DNA of 64,000 nt. Source: Methylohalobius crimeensis 10Ki (lineage in GTDB: Bacteria; Pseudomonadota; Gammaproteobacteria; Methylococcales; Methylothermaceae). Position numbers and translations under genes: made by a program. Location: assembly GCF_000421465.1 (NCBI RefSeq), contig NZ_ATXB01000001.1, forward strand, positions 806,001 to 870,000, read 5' to 3'. Positions 9,543 to 17,152 of the stretch are shown here, piece after piece (position 1 is the stretch's first letter; each line of letters starts with the position of its first letter). The notes under the pieces were generated by a model that saw only the letters and a list, made by a program, of their open reading frames with translations, was not told where the DNA came from and ran no database searches.

Positions 9543-9917
9543 GTTGAAATATCGCCCAAAGTTGCGGAAAGCGAAAAAAGATCTTGTTCAACATCGTTCG
9601 ACTCGATGCCGATGTTGTTTCCAACTATCGGAAATTCATTGTGATTGATGTCGCTATTCAATTCAAGTTTGACTAGGACTGTGCAGCCAGTGAAAGAAGC
9701 CCGCGTAGGATGGGTAGAGCGCAGCGAAACCAGAGGATTGGACAAGATTGGATTTTGGCTATCGCCTCTACCCATCATGCGACAGTTATGCTGTGGAGAA
9801 ATTAGAGAATTACAAGTTTCCAGGTCAGCGCCTTCAAATGCCTGTGAATATATTCCAATTGCTTTCCGTATGCCTGCCTATTCGATTTCCAATGCCAAAA
9901 AAAGACGTTTCTCCAGG
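9543..9917. other. Intergenic region of 375 bp with inverted repeat
   Basis: No convincing gene. The left part is the upstream region of the lytic transglycosylase; the centre holds a hairpin-forming repeat (9708-9775); the right part, up to the 3' end of the membrane protein gene, shows nothing I recognise. Confidence 0.6.
9708..9775. repeat. Inverted repeat containing 44-bp unit copy B
   Basis: GGATGGGTAGAGCGCAGCG on the left is an imperfect inverted copy of GGCTATCGCCTCTACCCATC on the right, giving a hairpin-forming palindrome. The right part (9732-9775) matches copy A at 8637-8680. The sequence GATGGGTAGAGCGCAGCGAA resembles a palindromic repeat I recall as widespread in proteobacterial intergenic DNA. 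Confidence 0.6.
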
Positions 9918-11048
9918 TCACCTCCTCTTGTTTTTCTCGAGATGATAGGCACGAATTCGCTCCAAAATCGGCTTCCGCTCGTACTGCCAAAATCCCAAGA
10001 TGCCCCTATACAACCGAAATTCCCAGCGGCTGCCGATTGTCTGATTCGTCCAGAATTCCCGATCCAGCGGCGCCCGGATTTGGGGAAGCCGGGGATCATC
10101 GGCTTTCAGAATCGAGCCCTCCTGAAGTTGAAATCCTCGGTTGCGGGGGCCGATTTCGTCTGTGGCAGCGTTGACGCGCAGCGCTCCCGGATAGGCCGCC
10201 AGGGCACCGCCGACTCCGACCAGCGCGGCAAATACCACCACTTCGAGTTTGGACAGCCCGGTGTCTCTGAGGAGGAGACCTGTCGACCCGGCTACGATCG
10301 CGCCGCTTCCCAGGAGCAATTCCCAAGGCAGCGGATCGACAGATATATAGGGGGCGAGAATATATCCGTCCACAATGCCGTAGAGAGAAAGCAGTGCCAA
10401 TACGCCGATGGCCAGCATCGCTTCCGGGACTTTGGTCAAGTCGCTGCCGCGCACTTTGGTCGGCGGTCGCGCGGCGATTTCTACCGGAATCCCCGCCGCT
10501 CGTACCTGGCGCAACAAGAGGTGCTTAATCAGGGCCGCTTGCAAATCGTCCCGCGTCAGCCTGCGCAGCCGTAGCGGGATATATTTTTCCCGGTCACTCG
10601 AGGCGCGCCACATTTCGGGACGAATCCGTCGCCGTTTGCCGTCTCGTCCGGTCAGTATCAACTCCATCGCATTTCTTTGCACGCCTGGGTGAAGAACCGC
10701 GCCTTTCACCTCGTTCCAACTCAGCGGCCAGTCACGTTCGAGTTGGCGACCCAGCCATGCAGGAAGCCCCGAACTGAAACGGATTCCTTGTCCATCCACA
10801 AACAAGCGAGCCGAATTTTGATACCGCCGTTGAAATGGAAATATCGCCACAGCCGCCACGCCGGAACCGCCCAACAGCACCAACTGTAATGGGTCTTTCG
10901 TCAATTCTTCGATGAGGCGGGGACCGATTTCCTCAAAGTCGATACCGAGCAATGGAAAGCCAAGGGTGAGAAGAAGAATGGGCAATAAATTCAGCATAAC
11001 GGTAAAGGCAAGCGGACTTTTGCGTCTCAGGAAGGTTATTTCATTCAT
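9918..11048 (-). CDS. Membrane protein of unknown function
   Basis: I do not recognise this 376-residue protein. It has two N-terminal hydrophobic segments (about residues 13-36 and 55-73), a soluble basic middle part (about 80-200) with alternating strands and the phrase RLFVDGQGIRFSSG that resembles a PH-like fold, and two or three more membrane segments at about 212-300, then a short soluble tail. An 8-bp inverted repeat (ATAATGGA..TCCATTAT, 11107-11130) lies about 60 bases upstream and could be an operator. No neighbour suggests a role. Confidence 0.65.
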   Translation of the reverse strand: MNEITFLRRKSPLAFTVMLNLLPILLLTLGFPLLGIDFEEIGPRLIEELTKDPLQLVLLGGSGVAAVAIFPFQRRYQNSARLFVDGQGIRFSSGLPAWLGRQLERDWPLSWNEVKGAVLHPGVQRNAMELILTGRDGKRRRIRPEMWRASSDREKYIPLRLRRLTRDDLQAALIKHLLLRQVRAAGIPVEIAARPPTKVRGSDLTKVPEAMLAIGVLALLSLYGIVDGYILAPYISVDPLPWELLLGSGAIVAGSTGLLLRDTGLSKLEVVVFAALVGVGGALAAYPGALRVNAATDEIGPRNRGFQLQEGSILKADDPRLPQIRAPLDREFWTNQTIGSRWEFRLYRGILGFWQYERKPILERIRAYHLEKNKRR

Positions 11049-11299
11049 GAAAGCGAAGCCTTGGATGAGGGGTGCCCAATCGTTAGTGACCAGTGGTGGT
11101 CATAATATAATGGAAAGTATAGTCCATTATTGCAGTTGCATACCGTCCGTATGGAGCGGGCAGGGAATATTTCAGCATGACTGCAAATCGCGAACGATGC
11201 GTTTCCTTTGTCGGCGCATCCTAACGAAGATAACGGTGGCTACAGCACCCGAGAGGATCGGGTTAGTTTGATATGGGAGGAGATAGGGAGAATGTATGA

Positions 11300-11343
11300 T
11301 GGGCCGTGTTGGATTCGAACCAACGACCATCGCATTAAAAGTG
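11300..11343 (-). repeat. Distal attachment site (displaced tRNA-Lys 3' half)
   Basis: 44 bp identical to 17225-17268, running from the discriminator base through the T arm and variable loop into the anticodon stem. It is not a tRNA gene: beyond the anticodon stem no D arm or acceptor 5' strand follows. By the usual mechanism this is the original chromosomal tRNA 3' end displaced by integration. On the tRNA strand it continues with TC rather than CCA. Confidence 0.92.
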
Positions 11344-11455
11344 GGATACCGCCCATTCCCCGTATACGCCACCACGTAACAATTCTTGGATAAACAGTAA
11401 CTTATCTTATTGCTTGTGTGGTGTCGTATTGCCGAATATCGCCCTATTTTGTGTA

Positions 11456-11477
11456 CAAGTGTCCCGTCAGTGTCCCA
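11456..11477. repeat. Inner 22-bp direct repeat, distal copy (candidate integrase arm site)
   Basis: CAAGTGTCCCGTCAGTGTCC followed by CA, identical to 17153-17174 and in the same orientation. It contains two GTGTCCC heptamers separated by GTCA, like the paired arm-type sites bound by the N-terminal domain of tyrosine integrases. It lies 113 bp inside the distal att copy. Confidence 0.6.
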
Positions 11478-12032
11478 TGGGACAATGGGGTAAACCCTTA
11501 CCAGGCAAGGCTTCCAGGGCTTGGGTGGTTTGGCGGCGGGGTGTTCAGTGTCCGCAATTTGCGTTTCCGTGCAAGGCTTTCGAACGCCTTTCGGAAGGTG
11601 GGGGCTACTGTCTAGCGGGGGTGGCAATACGGATAGCGGAAAGCCGTAAGTGATTGATATTGAAGGCATTATTTCCTGAATGAAAATGATTATCAGAGGG
11701 TCCCTGGTTCTCATCGAGAGCCGCGCGGCGAGCTACCAGCGCGGTTTTCGAAAGTTTTTCAGTCCCCCATGGGCCAGCAGCATATTAGCTTTCCCTAATA
11801 GTCTGGAATTGGCTATCCACCAGGGCGGTAATGCCATTGCTTATTCGGTCAAAGTGACGGCATCGGTGGTGGGTTTATCTGTCACCGTTGATAGTGAAGG
11901 GTTGGGGTGATGGCGGTTTCTTGGGGTAGCCCACCCCCCCTGGGTGCCTTCGTTTCGACGCTTATATCGGCTTACACGGCGTCGGTTTTTGGCAATGGAT
12001 GGGAAATTCCCCGAATGTTTGCGTAAAAGCCC
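11478..12032. other. Non-coding end of the integrative element
   Basis: About 550 bp without a gene I can support. A short plus-strand reading frame at 11680-11910 has no ribosome site and no recognisable domain; a minus-strand frame runs through the tRNA fragment and is spurious. This segment lies between the distal arm-type repeat and the first GTAGCA cluster, where such elements often hold cargo; no cargo is evident here. Confidence 0.5.
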
Positions 12033-12133
12033 TGCTACACTTGCTACAGTCCCACAAAAACCCCTGTAGCCCGCATTCCCCTAGGGCTGAAGGCGTAGCA
12101 AGCTAATTTGCTACAGTCTGCTACGCCTGCTAC
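12033..12133. repeat. Iteron cluster 1 (TGCTAC/GTAGCA hexamers)
   Basis: Within 101 bp the hexamer TGCTAC occurs five times (12033, 12042, 12109, 12119, 12128) and its complement GTAGCA once (12095). It directly follows the 3' end of the replication operon. The opposite end of that operon has a second cluster in the complementary orientation. Paired iteron sets bound by a replication protein are known from satellite phage P4 (ori and crr); the same role here is inferred. Confidence 0.65.
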
Positions 12134-12146
12134 ACGGCTGCAAAAG

Positions 12147-14255
12147 CTACGACAGCTTAGGGTGGACGCGGTACACCACCCCCGGCTTATCCCTTTCCGG
12201 CGGGGCCAACTTCAGCCACCCCAATTCGCAGAGCATCGCCATCGTTTCCCTTGCTTCTTCGGCCCTGGGACGTGGGCTTGGGCCGAATTGCTGAAGCTGC
12301 CGGGCGGTGACGGTTTCCTTTCCGCTTTGCCGAAGCCAGTCCACCACAGCACGGGCGCGGCGGGCGTCGTCGGTGCCTTGGGCCATTCCCAACATGCGCT
12401 TTGCCTCGGTCAGGTGCCAGTGGCCTAACACTTCCGCGCGGTCCCACGTGCCCAATGAAACGTAGCTGTATTCCGCTTTCAGCGCGTCCGGGTTCTCCAG
12501 GACGCTGAAAAGTCCGGCCAGCTTGACGACCTGGCTTGTGAACTTGCTTGCCACGTCCCTGTAGTCCGCAAACGCGCCACCGTCCCGCATTTCAATTTCA
12601 ATCGCGTTGTGCAGTTCCCGCCGTGCTTCCTGGGCTTCGTCGTCCAGCCGTATCACGTGCGGCTTGGTGCCAACTTCTATTTCCAAGGCGGCGCGTACCA
12701 CGTCGAAGAATGGTTCCAGCTTTGTTTCATCGATGCCGTCGTCGTCGGGTTCCTCTAGGCGGTAGCCCGCCAGGGAAGGCAAGCCGACGGGCCATATCCG
12801 CGCCAGCAGCCCGCTTCCGCGCATGGTGGTGTGTCCGGCAAGCTGCGCCCATTTGTCGGGCTGGATATAGACGCAAACATTCAGCGCTGGGTGGAGAATC
12901 ACCCTTTCGTCTGGCATGTCGCCGGGGCCGCCCACCCTATCGCGGCTTATGGTATCGCCCGAAATGCCTTCCAGGTAAATGCCTTCGGCGGTTCCGCCGT
13001 TTTCATAGCGCCCAAGAAGATTGTTAACGATTTTTCGACCTTCGCCCGATAGCACAGAAAAAGCCCCATCGCGGTCGTGCATCAACTGAAATAGGCGTTC
13101 CGGCGTCGTGTCGCTTGTCCATAACCTTGGAGCCGGGGGTGGTTTCTTCCGCTGCGCTTCAATGTCCGCCAAGTCGCGCGCCAGAACGTCCAGCCCCAGC
13201 TTTTCCTTTTTGGCGTCCCGTCGGGTTTGGGTGGCCAAGTCGTCCAGGGCGGTATTGTGGGCGGCTACCCGCGCCAATTCGGCTTCCCATTCCGGTCCCT
13301 TCGCTTCCTGCCATTTCAAGGCGGGTTGTTCCAACGCCTTAAAAACCGGCGATTTCCGTTCCCCGCTTCCGGCGACCAGCGCCATAAAGAACGTTGGAAA
13401 ATGTCGCAGCGCGCGTTTCTCTTGGACGATGACGGACTTGCGCAGGGCGGCGGCGAGCATACCCAAGCCAACGGTGCCCGGTGCTGATGCGGGGACGTAG
13501 GCGCTTCGTTCCAGTTCCTGGGCGGCCACCCGTAAGCGTTCTGGAAGCATTTCGATGGGGTATCGTTCCGGTTCGCTGCCATCGTTCGGCAAGGGCTGGG
13601 GTTCGGGCCATTCCGACAGGGCAGTTTCAAACCATTCCTTCGGCGGCGCTTCCATGGCTTTCTTGACGGCAGCGAAAACCACTTCCCGCAGCGTTTCCAC
13701 GTCCGCCTCATCGATGGGTGAAAAGCCGTCCCAGCCGTCATACCGGGCTTGGATGAAGTCCACCACGTCCCCGCCTTCAGGCAGGCCGGGCAACCGGGCA
13801 AGCTGTATCTTTGGTGGCTTGTCTAAGCCGCTCAGCGCCTTGCAAACGTCCCTTGCATAGCCTTCCCCCGGTTCGTTCGCGTCAGGTAGAATGATGACAC
13901 GTCCGGCATTCCGAAGCGGCTTCCAGTCGGCCTTGGCGGCGGCCTGGCTTCCACCTTGCGAAGTCACGCATGGCAGCCCCAAGGAATGCAACGCGGCGGC
14001 GGCTTTTTCGCCTTCGGAAACGAAAGTCGTCTTGCCAGGGCGTATCGTGTCCATCCCGAAAAGTGGCCGGGGGGTAGGCAGCCCCCCCGGTTTCCAGCCT
14101 TGGCCGTTGGGCTTGAAGAATGGAACCACCACTTTTTTTTCGCCGGGCTTGTCATAGCGCGCCACCAATCCCAACGTCCTGCCGTCCTGGGTGTAGCGCC
14201 AGGCATAGCGAAACCGCTTTCCTTCGTATGTTTGGGGTATCCCGTCCATAGTCAC
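12147..14255 (-). CDS. TOPRIM / DUF3987 replication protein
   Basis: A 702-residue protein that likely drives replication of the element. The N-terminal part (about residues 15-175) is a TOPRIM primase-like domain with FVSEGEKAAAALHSLGLP and the acidic VIILPDANEPGEGYARD. The rest is a DUF3987 (YfjI-type) region with the Walker-like VAGSGERKSPVFKAL near residue 290, followed by a C-terminal winged-helix-like part. The start is GTG at 14255, overlapping the stop of the CHC2 protein gene as GTGA. The zinc finger usually fused to such primases is encoded separately just upstream. Its 3' end abuts iteron cluster 1. Confidence 0.82.
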   Translation of the reverse strand: MTMDGIPQTYEGKRFRYAWRYTQDGRTLGLVARYDKPGEKKVVVPFFKPNGQGWKPGGLPTPRPLFGMDTIRPGKTTFVSEGEKAAAALHSLGLPCVTSQGGSQAAAKADWKPLRNAGRVIILPDANEPGEGYARDVCKALSGLDKPPKIQLARLPGLPEGGDVVDFIQARYDGWDGFSPIDEADVETLREVVFAAVKKAMEAPPKEWFETALSEWPEPQPLPNDGSEPERYPIEMLPERLRVAAQELERSAYVPASAPGTVGLGMLAAALRKSVIVQEKRALRHFPTFFMALVAGSGERKSPVFKALEQPALKWQEAKGPEWEAELARVAAHNTALDDLATQTRRDAKKEKLGLDVLARDLADIEAQRKKPPPAPRLWTSDTTPERLFQLMHDRDGAFSVLSGEGRKIVNNLLGRYENGGTAEGIYLEGISGDTISRDRVGGPGDMPDERVILHPALNVCVYIQPDKWAQLAGHTTMRGSGLLARIWPVGLPSLAGYRLEEPDDDGIDETKLEPFFDVVRAALEIEVGTKPHVIRLDDEAQEARRELHNAIEIEMRDGGAFADYRDVASKFTSQVVKLAGLFSVLENPDALKAEYSYVSLGTWDRAEVLGHWHLTEAKRMLGMAQGTDDARRARAVVDWLRQSGKETVTARQLQQFGPSPRPRAEEARETMAMLCELGWLKLAPPERDKPGVVYRVHPKLS

Positions 14256-14539
14256 CCCCTTCCCGCTAGAATTTTGGCCGCGTCCAGGGGCTGGATGCGG
14301 TGGAATTGGGCGACAAAGCTTATCGTGTCACCACCCGAAGCCCCGCAACTGAAGCACTTATACCCACCCGTACGTAGGTTCACCCGAAAGCTTCCCCGTC
14401 GGTTGTCGTCGTGGAACGGGCATAGTCCGCCGTCCGTCCATCCTTGGGCGTTCTGCTTGCGCTTCATCTCGGGCAAATACCGCGCAAATACATGTTCGGG
14501 AGGTACTTGGCGGCGCGCCAGGTCAAATACATGTTTCAT
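14252..14539 (-). CDS. CHC2 zinc-finger protein (separate primase subunit)
   Basis: A 95-residue protein with the DnaG-type zinc motif: CPFH, then about 20 residues, then CFSCGASGGDTISFV. In DnaG this finger recognises the template for primer synthesis. Here it stands alone and is coupled through a GTGA overlap to the TOPRIM-DUF3987 gene, so the two probably act together as a split primase. I chose the ATG at 14539 because it overlaps the upstream gene's TGA (ATGA); a longer in-frame start at 14614 is possible. Confidence 0.8.
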   Translation of the reverse strand: MKHVFDLARRQVPPEHVFARYLPEMKRKQNAQGWTDGGLCPFHDDNRRGSFRVNLRTGGYKCFSCGASGGDTISFVAQFHRIQPLDAAKILAGRG

Positions 14540-14898
14540 GCGCGCCACCCCCAGAGCCCCAAGCTGCGTGCTGAAAATTCCTGCCCGCGCGTCCCGGCCA
14601 TGGTGATAGCCCATCCAGGCAATCTGTATCGGGCAACTGGGCGGTGACGTTCAGACGGCGCGTTTGCGGTAGGAAATGCCACGTCGTCAATCGTTTCTAT
14701 CGGCCAAGCCATGCCGCGCAATCGGTGCATTACGGCACCTAAGCGCCATGAACCCGTTGTCCGAATGAATGCGGGGCTATCCAGCAGTCGTCCGGACAGC
14801 AGCATCCCCAGCGCGAAGCCGTCCAAGGTGGCGGCACTGGGGTATTGAAGCACCACGGGCGGCAAGTCGCCGTTTCCGTAAAGGGTGGTTTGGTTCAT
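14536..14898 (-). CDS. Winged helix-turn-helix element protein
   Basis: A 120-residue protein whose middle (GMLLSGRLLDSP, then SWRLGAVMHRLRGMAWPIE) resembles the small winged-HTH proteins that sit before primase genes in P4-like and other integrative elements. It probably binds DNA; regulation or origin binding are both possible. The ATG at 14898 overlaps the preceding TGA as ATGA and its own stop overlaps the next ATG the same way. The N-terminal 40 residues and C-terminal 35 residues show no known motif. Confidence 0.6.
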   Translation of the reverse strand: MNQTTLYGNGDLPPVVLQYPSAATLDGFALGMLLSGRLLDSPAFIRTTGSWRLGAVMHRLRGMAWPIETIDDVAFPTANAPSERHRPVARYRLPGWAITMAGTRGQEFSARSLGLWGWRA

Positions 14899-15092
14899 TC
14901 CGCCCCCCCAGCCCGGCGGGCACATTCGAAAAATCGGGCTTCGTCGACAAGTAGTTTTCGGCCGACCTTGACGAAAGCTGGGGCAAAGCCGTTTTTATCG
15001 CGGTAGAACGCCAAATGACGCAAACCGCCGGTGCTCGGCCATGGATGGAAGTTTTCCCATTTTGTTAGGGGGATGAGTCTTGTTTCAGGCAT
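14895..15092 (-). CDS. AlpA/excisionase-like DNA-binding protein
   Basis: A 65-residue protein of the AlpA/MerR-like excisionase type: a short helix-turn-helix (TKWENFHPWPSTGGLRHLAF) and a wing that reads FVKVGRKLLVDEARFFECA. In related elements such proteins direct excision or activate the integrase promoter. It is the first gene of the coupled replication operon, and its upstream region carries repeated AATTGGGG boxes that may be its own binding sites. Its start is the only in-frame ATG close to the motif. Confidence 0.68.
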   Translation of the reverse strand: MPETRLIPLTKWENFHPWPSTGGLRHLAFYRDKNGFAPAFVKVGRKLLVDEARFFECARRAGGAE

Positions 15093-15154
15093 TGTTGTTT
15101 ACCCACGTTTTCGTTAATGACGCGGGCAATGCTATTAGCCTTTTTCTGAAAATA

Positions 15155-15192
15155 AATTGGGGATAATTGGGGGAATATATTTTCCCCTAATT
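15155..15192. promoter_or_regulatory. AATTGGGG boxes and inverted repeat before the AlpA-like gene
   Basis: AATTGGGG occurs at 15155-15162 and 15165-15172. The second forms an 11-bp inverted repeat (one mismatch) with TTCCCCTAATT ending at 15192. A further AATTGGGG is at 15233-15240. The area is AT-rich and lies 60-100 bp upstream of the AlpA-like start, where an operator and promoter would be expected. Function is inferred. Confidence 0.45.
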
Positions 15193-15224
15193 TTATGGCG
15201 CGGTGTATGCGGGCTTTGGCGGGA

Positions 15225-15263
15225 TAAAAAATAATTGGGGAAAGTGGGTTTCCCATAATTATG
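15225..15263 (-). terminator. Intrinsic terminator after the FDNDT-repeat gene
   Basis: On the minus strand AATTATGGGAAA pairs with TTTCCCCAATTAT across a five-base CCCAC loop and is followed by a run of T. It overlaps the last codon of the gene ending at 15259 and separates it from the coupled replication operon. Confidence 0.65.
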
Positions 15264-15828
15264 GTTTTTTGCTCGGACGCCCTGCGTTCTTTTTGAATCG
15301 GGGGTGGCGCTTAATTAATTCCCTCCAAAATTCACGGAATTTTTCGAAGGTGTCGTTATCGAAGGTGTCGTTATCGAAGGTGTCGTTATCGAATTGAAGC
15401 TTTTCGAATATTTCTTCGCGCGTCATTTTCTGTATGTCGGGGTTTTTTCTTTTGGCCCACAAAAGAAAAGCTGCTTCCCTAATCTTATATCCAGGCGTTT
15501 CCGTCCCAGCTATCAGCCATTTGAAAAGCTGGGTATCCGGCGGCGGCAATGTGTCGTGTTTCTTCAAGAATGCCCGCAGCGTTTCCCGCCCCACGTAGAA
15601 CGCGCCACCAAGCTTGACGTGTTCCCACCCATGGCGTGCCATTGGGCGGGGTTCGATGACGCGGGAAGGCTTCAACGCGCCACGCTTGCAGGCGTTTTCA
15701 AGCAACCGCTGGAAGTCGAAGCGGGCTTTGTCGTTATCGCCGTGCCATAGGCGGGCAGCTTCGTAGGGCGTCAGTTCGCCCCGTTCAAGCAGGGGAATGA
15801 AATCGCTTTCGAAGTCTGAAAGTGCCAT
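15259..15828 (-). CDS. Hypothetical element protein with FDNDT tandem repeat
   Basis: A 189-residue protein I do not recognise. The N-terminal part (LTPYEAARLWHGDND) resembles a short helical DNA-binding or adaptor domain common in mobile-element proteins; residues 140-160 carry three tandem FDNDT repeats encoded by a perfect 15-bp DNA repeat; the C-terminus is strongly basic (RHPRFKKNAGRPSKKP) and AT-hook-like. The ATG at 15828 has TAAGG about six bases upstream; a start at 15867 lacks one. It lies between iteron cluster 2 and its own terminator. Confidence 0.6.
   Translation of the reverse strand: MALSDFESDFIPLLERGELTPYEAARLWHGDNDKARFDFQRLLENACKRGALKPSRVIEPRPMARHGWEHVKLGGAFYVGRETLRAFLKKHDTLPPPDTQLFKWLIAGTETPGYKIREAAFLLWAKRKNPDIQKMTREEIFEKLQFDNDTFDNDTFDNDTFEKFREFWRELIKRHPRFKKNAGRPSKKP
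15344..15393. repeat. Perfect 15-bp tandem repeat, 3.3 copies
   Basis: TCGAAGGTGTCGTTA is repeated three times without mismatch from 15344, followed by TCGAA. It encodes the FDNDT repeats in frame, so copy-number change would lengthen or shorten an acidic spacer without breaking the gene. Confidence 0.9.
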
Positions 15829-15851
15829 AAAAACCTTACTGATTATGTGGT

Positions 15852-15951
15852 GTAGCAGGTGTAGCAACGGCGTAGCAAACCGGGGAAATCGCTGCAGGCC
15901 GCATGGCTACTGGGGTTGCGGGGGATGTGTAGCAATGTAGCAAGTGTAGCA
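15852..15951. repeat. Iteron cluster 2 (GTAGCA hexamers)
   Basis: Six GTAGCA hexamers on the plus strand (15852, 15861, 15872, 15929, 15937, 15946), in two triplets about 50 bp apart, spaced 8-11 bases within a triplet. The same hexamer in mainly opposite orientation makes cluster 1 at 12033-12133. The cluster fills the gap between the integrase stop and the next gene, so it is candidate origin or incompatibility DNA. Confidence 0.65.
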
Positions 15952-15958
15952 GGACGTA

Positions 15959-17014
15959 TCAGAATACTTTTTGCGCCATGTCTTCTAGAACCCCCCGGAT
16001 GTGGGTTTCCGATAGGTGGGAATACCGCTTCACCATGGCCAGGGTTTTGTGTCCTAACACTTCGGCTATCTCGCCTGGGGTCGCCCCGTTCATGGCCAAG
16101 TAGGAAGCGCATGAATGCCGCAAGTCATGAAATTTGAAGTCGGTTATTTCGGCTTCTTTTAGGGCATTCAACCAAGGCTTGCGCAGCAGGGCGGGCTTTC
16201 CGGTATTGCCGGGGAATACCAGGGGGCTATCCAGTCGTCTAACCTTGGAATGTTCCCGCAACACTTCCAGCGCGGGGCCTACCAACGCCACCCGGCGTCG
16301 CTCCCCGTTTTTGGTGTGGTGCAAGACAATGGAACCCTTCGCCAAGTCCACGTCATGCCATTCAAGGTTCATTATTTCCCCTTGCCGCATGCCGGTTGAT
16401 AGGGCCAGTACCACCACGGGGTAAAGATAGGGGTTGCTTGATTGCTTGCAGGCTTTCAGCAGGCGGGCGCGTTCGTTATCGTCCAAGAAGCGGACACGGC
16501 CATTATTGAAGGTGGGCTTCTTCACCTTGCGGGCGGGGTTGTCTTGAAGCCACCCCCATTCATTCACGGCAACCGTACAAGCATGGGATAGGACTGCTAG
16601 GGCCTTGGCTACGGTGGCCGGTGCACGCCTTCCACCCTTTGCATGGGGTTCGGATAGCAGGGCGTCCCGGCCTTCGGAAATGGTGGCGGGGGTTACGTCG
16701 GCCAGCAGCAGATAGCCGTATCGTTCCTTCCACCAGCGTAAATGCCGGGCATATTCAACTTGCTGTTTGGGCTTCTTGGTGGGGATAACGTCCCGTTCAT
16801 ATCGGGCTATCAGGTCGGAAAGGGTGTGTTTCTTGGCTTCCGCCGTCTTGAAGTGTCTACCTTCCCGAATAGCGGCTTCCGTGCTTTGCGCCCATTTACG
16901 GGCGTCTGTCAGGCGTTTGAAGGTGGCGGTTTGGGTGGGATACCCTTTCAGTCGAACCTTGACGCGGTAGACAGTTTCCCCGGCTTCTGTGGTACGCTTT
17001 TCGATACTTGCCAT
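15959..17014 (-). CDS. Tyrosine site-specific integrase
   Basis: A 351-residue phage-type integrase. The N-terminal arm-binding and SAM-like core-binding domains (about 1-170) are followed by the catalytic domain with Arg in STGMRQGEI, Lys in HTKNGERRR, HDLRHSCAS with the His-Arg pair, LGHKTLAMVKRYSH and the nucleophilic Tyr in RYSHL. All catalytic residues are present, so it should be active. It sits next to the tRNA-Lys it uses as target and is transcribed away from it. An AGGGG ribosome site precedes the ATG. Confidence 0.96.
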   Translation of the reverse strand: MASIEKRTTEAGETVYRVKVRLKGYPTQTATFKRLTDARKWAQSTEAAIREGRHFKTAEAKKHTLSDLIARYERDVIPTKKPKQQVEYARHLRWWKERYGYLLLADVTPATISEGRDALLSEPHAKGGRRAPATVAKALAVLSHACTVAVNEWGWLQDNPARKVKKPTFNNGRVRFLDDNERARLLKACKQSSNPYLYPVVVLALSTGMRQGEIMNLEWHDVDLAKGSIVLHHTKNGERRRVALVGPALEVLREHSKVRRLDSPLVFPGNTGKPALLRKPWLNALKEAEITDFKFHDLRHSCASYLAMNGATPGEIAEVLGHKTLAMVKRYSHLSETHIRGVLEDMAQKVF

Positions 17015-17152
17015 GGCCGATACCCCTATATCGGTTGGTGGTAGGTTTACCCGGTTGGTGCTGCAACACCTTCCGGGTTTTTCATTTCTGGTAGCTTATC
17101 ACAAACCGCTGAACGTCACGATACAACACGGCTTAAGGGGTATCTTTTTTTC

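Noticed and set aside
9645-10574. Plus-strand protein of about 309 residues
   Set aside because: Mostly antisense to the membrane protein gene, rich in Arg, Gly and Gln as expected from a shadow frame, with no domain.
11300-11365. Second tRNA-Lys gene
   Set aside because: Only the 3' half of a tRNA is present; no D arm or 5' acceptor strand follows, so it is an attachment-site fragment.
11172-11714. Minus-strand protein of about 180 residues
   Set aside because: It reads through the tRNA fragment and the arm-like repeat, has no domain and no ribosome site.
11680-11910. Possible 76-codon gene in the element
   Set aside because: No ribosome site and no recognisable domain; kept only as a note in the non-coding entry.
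15344-15393. CRISPR-like short repeat array
   Set aside because: Units are contiguous 15-mers in a coding frame with no spacers and no cas genes nearby.
15852-15951. CRISPR or promoter repeats
   Set aside because: Hexamers 8-11 bases apart fit iterons, not CRISPR repeats of about 30 bases with unique spacers.
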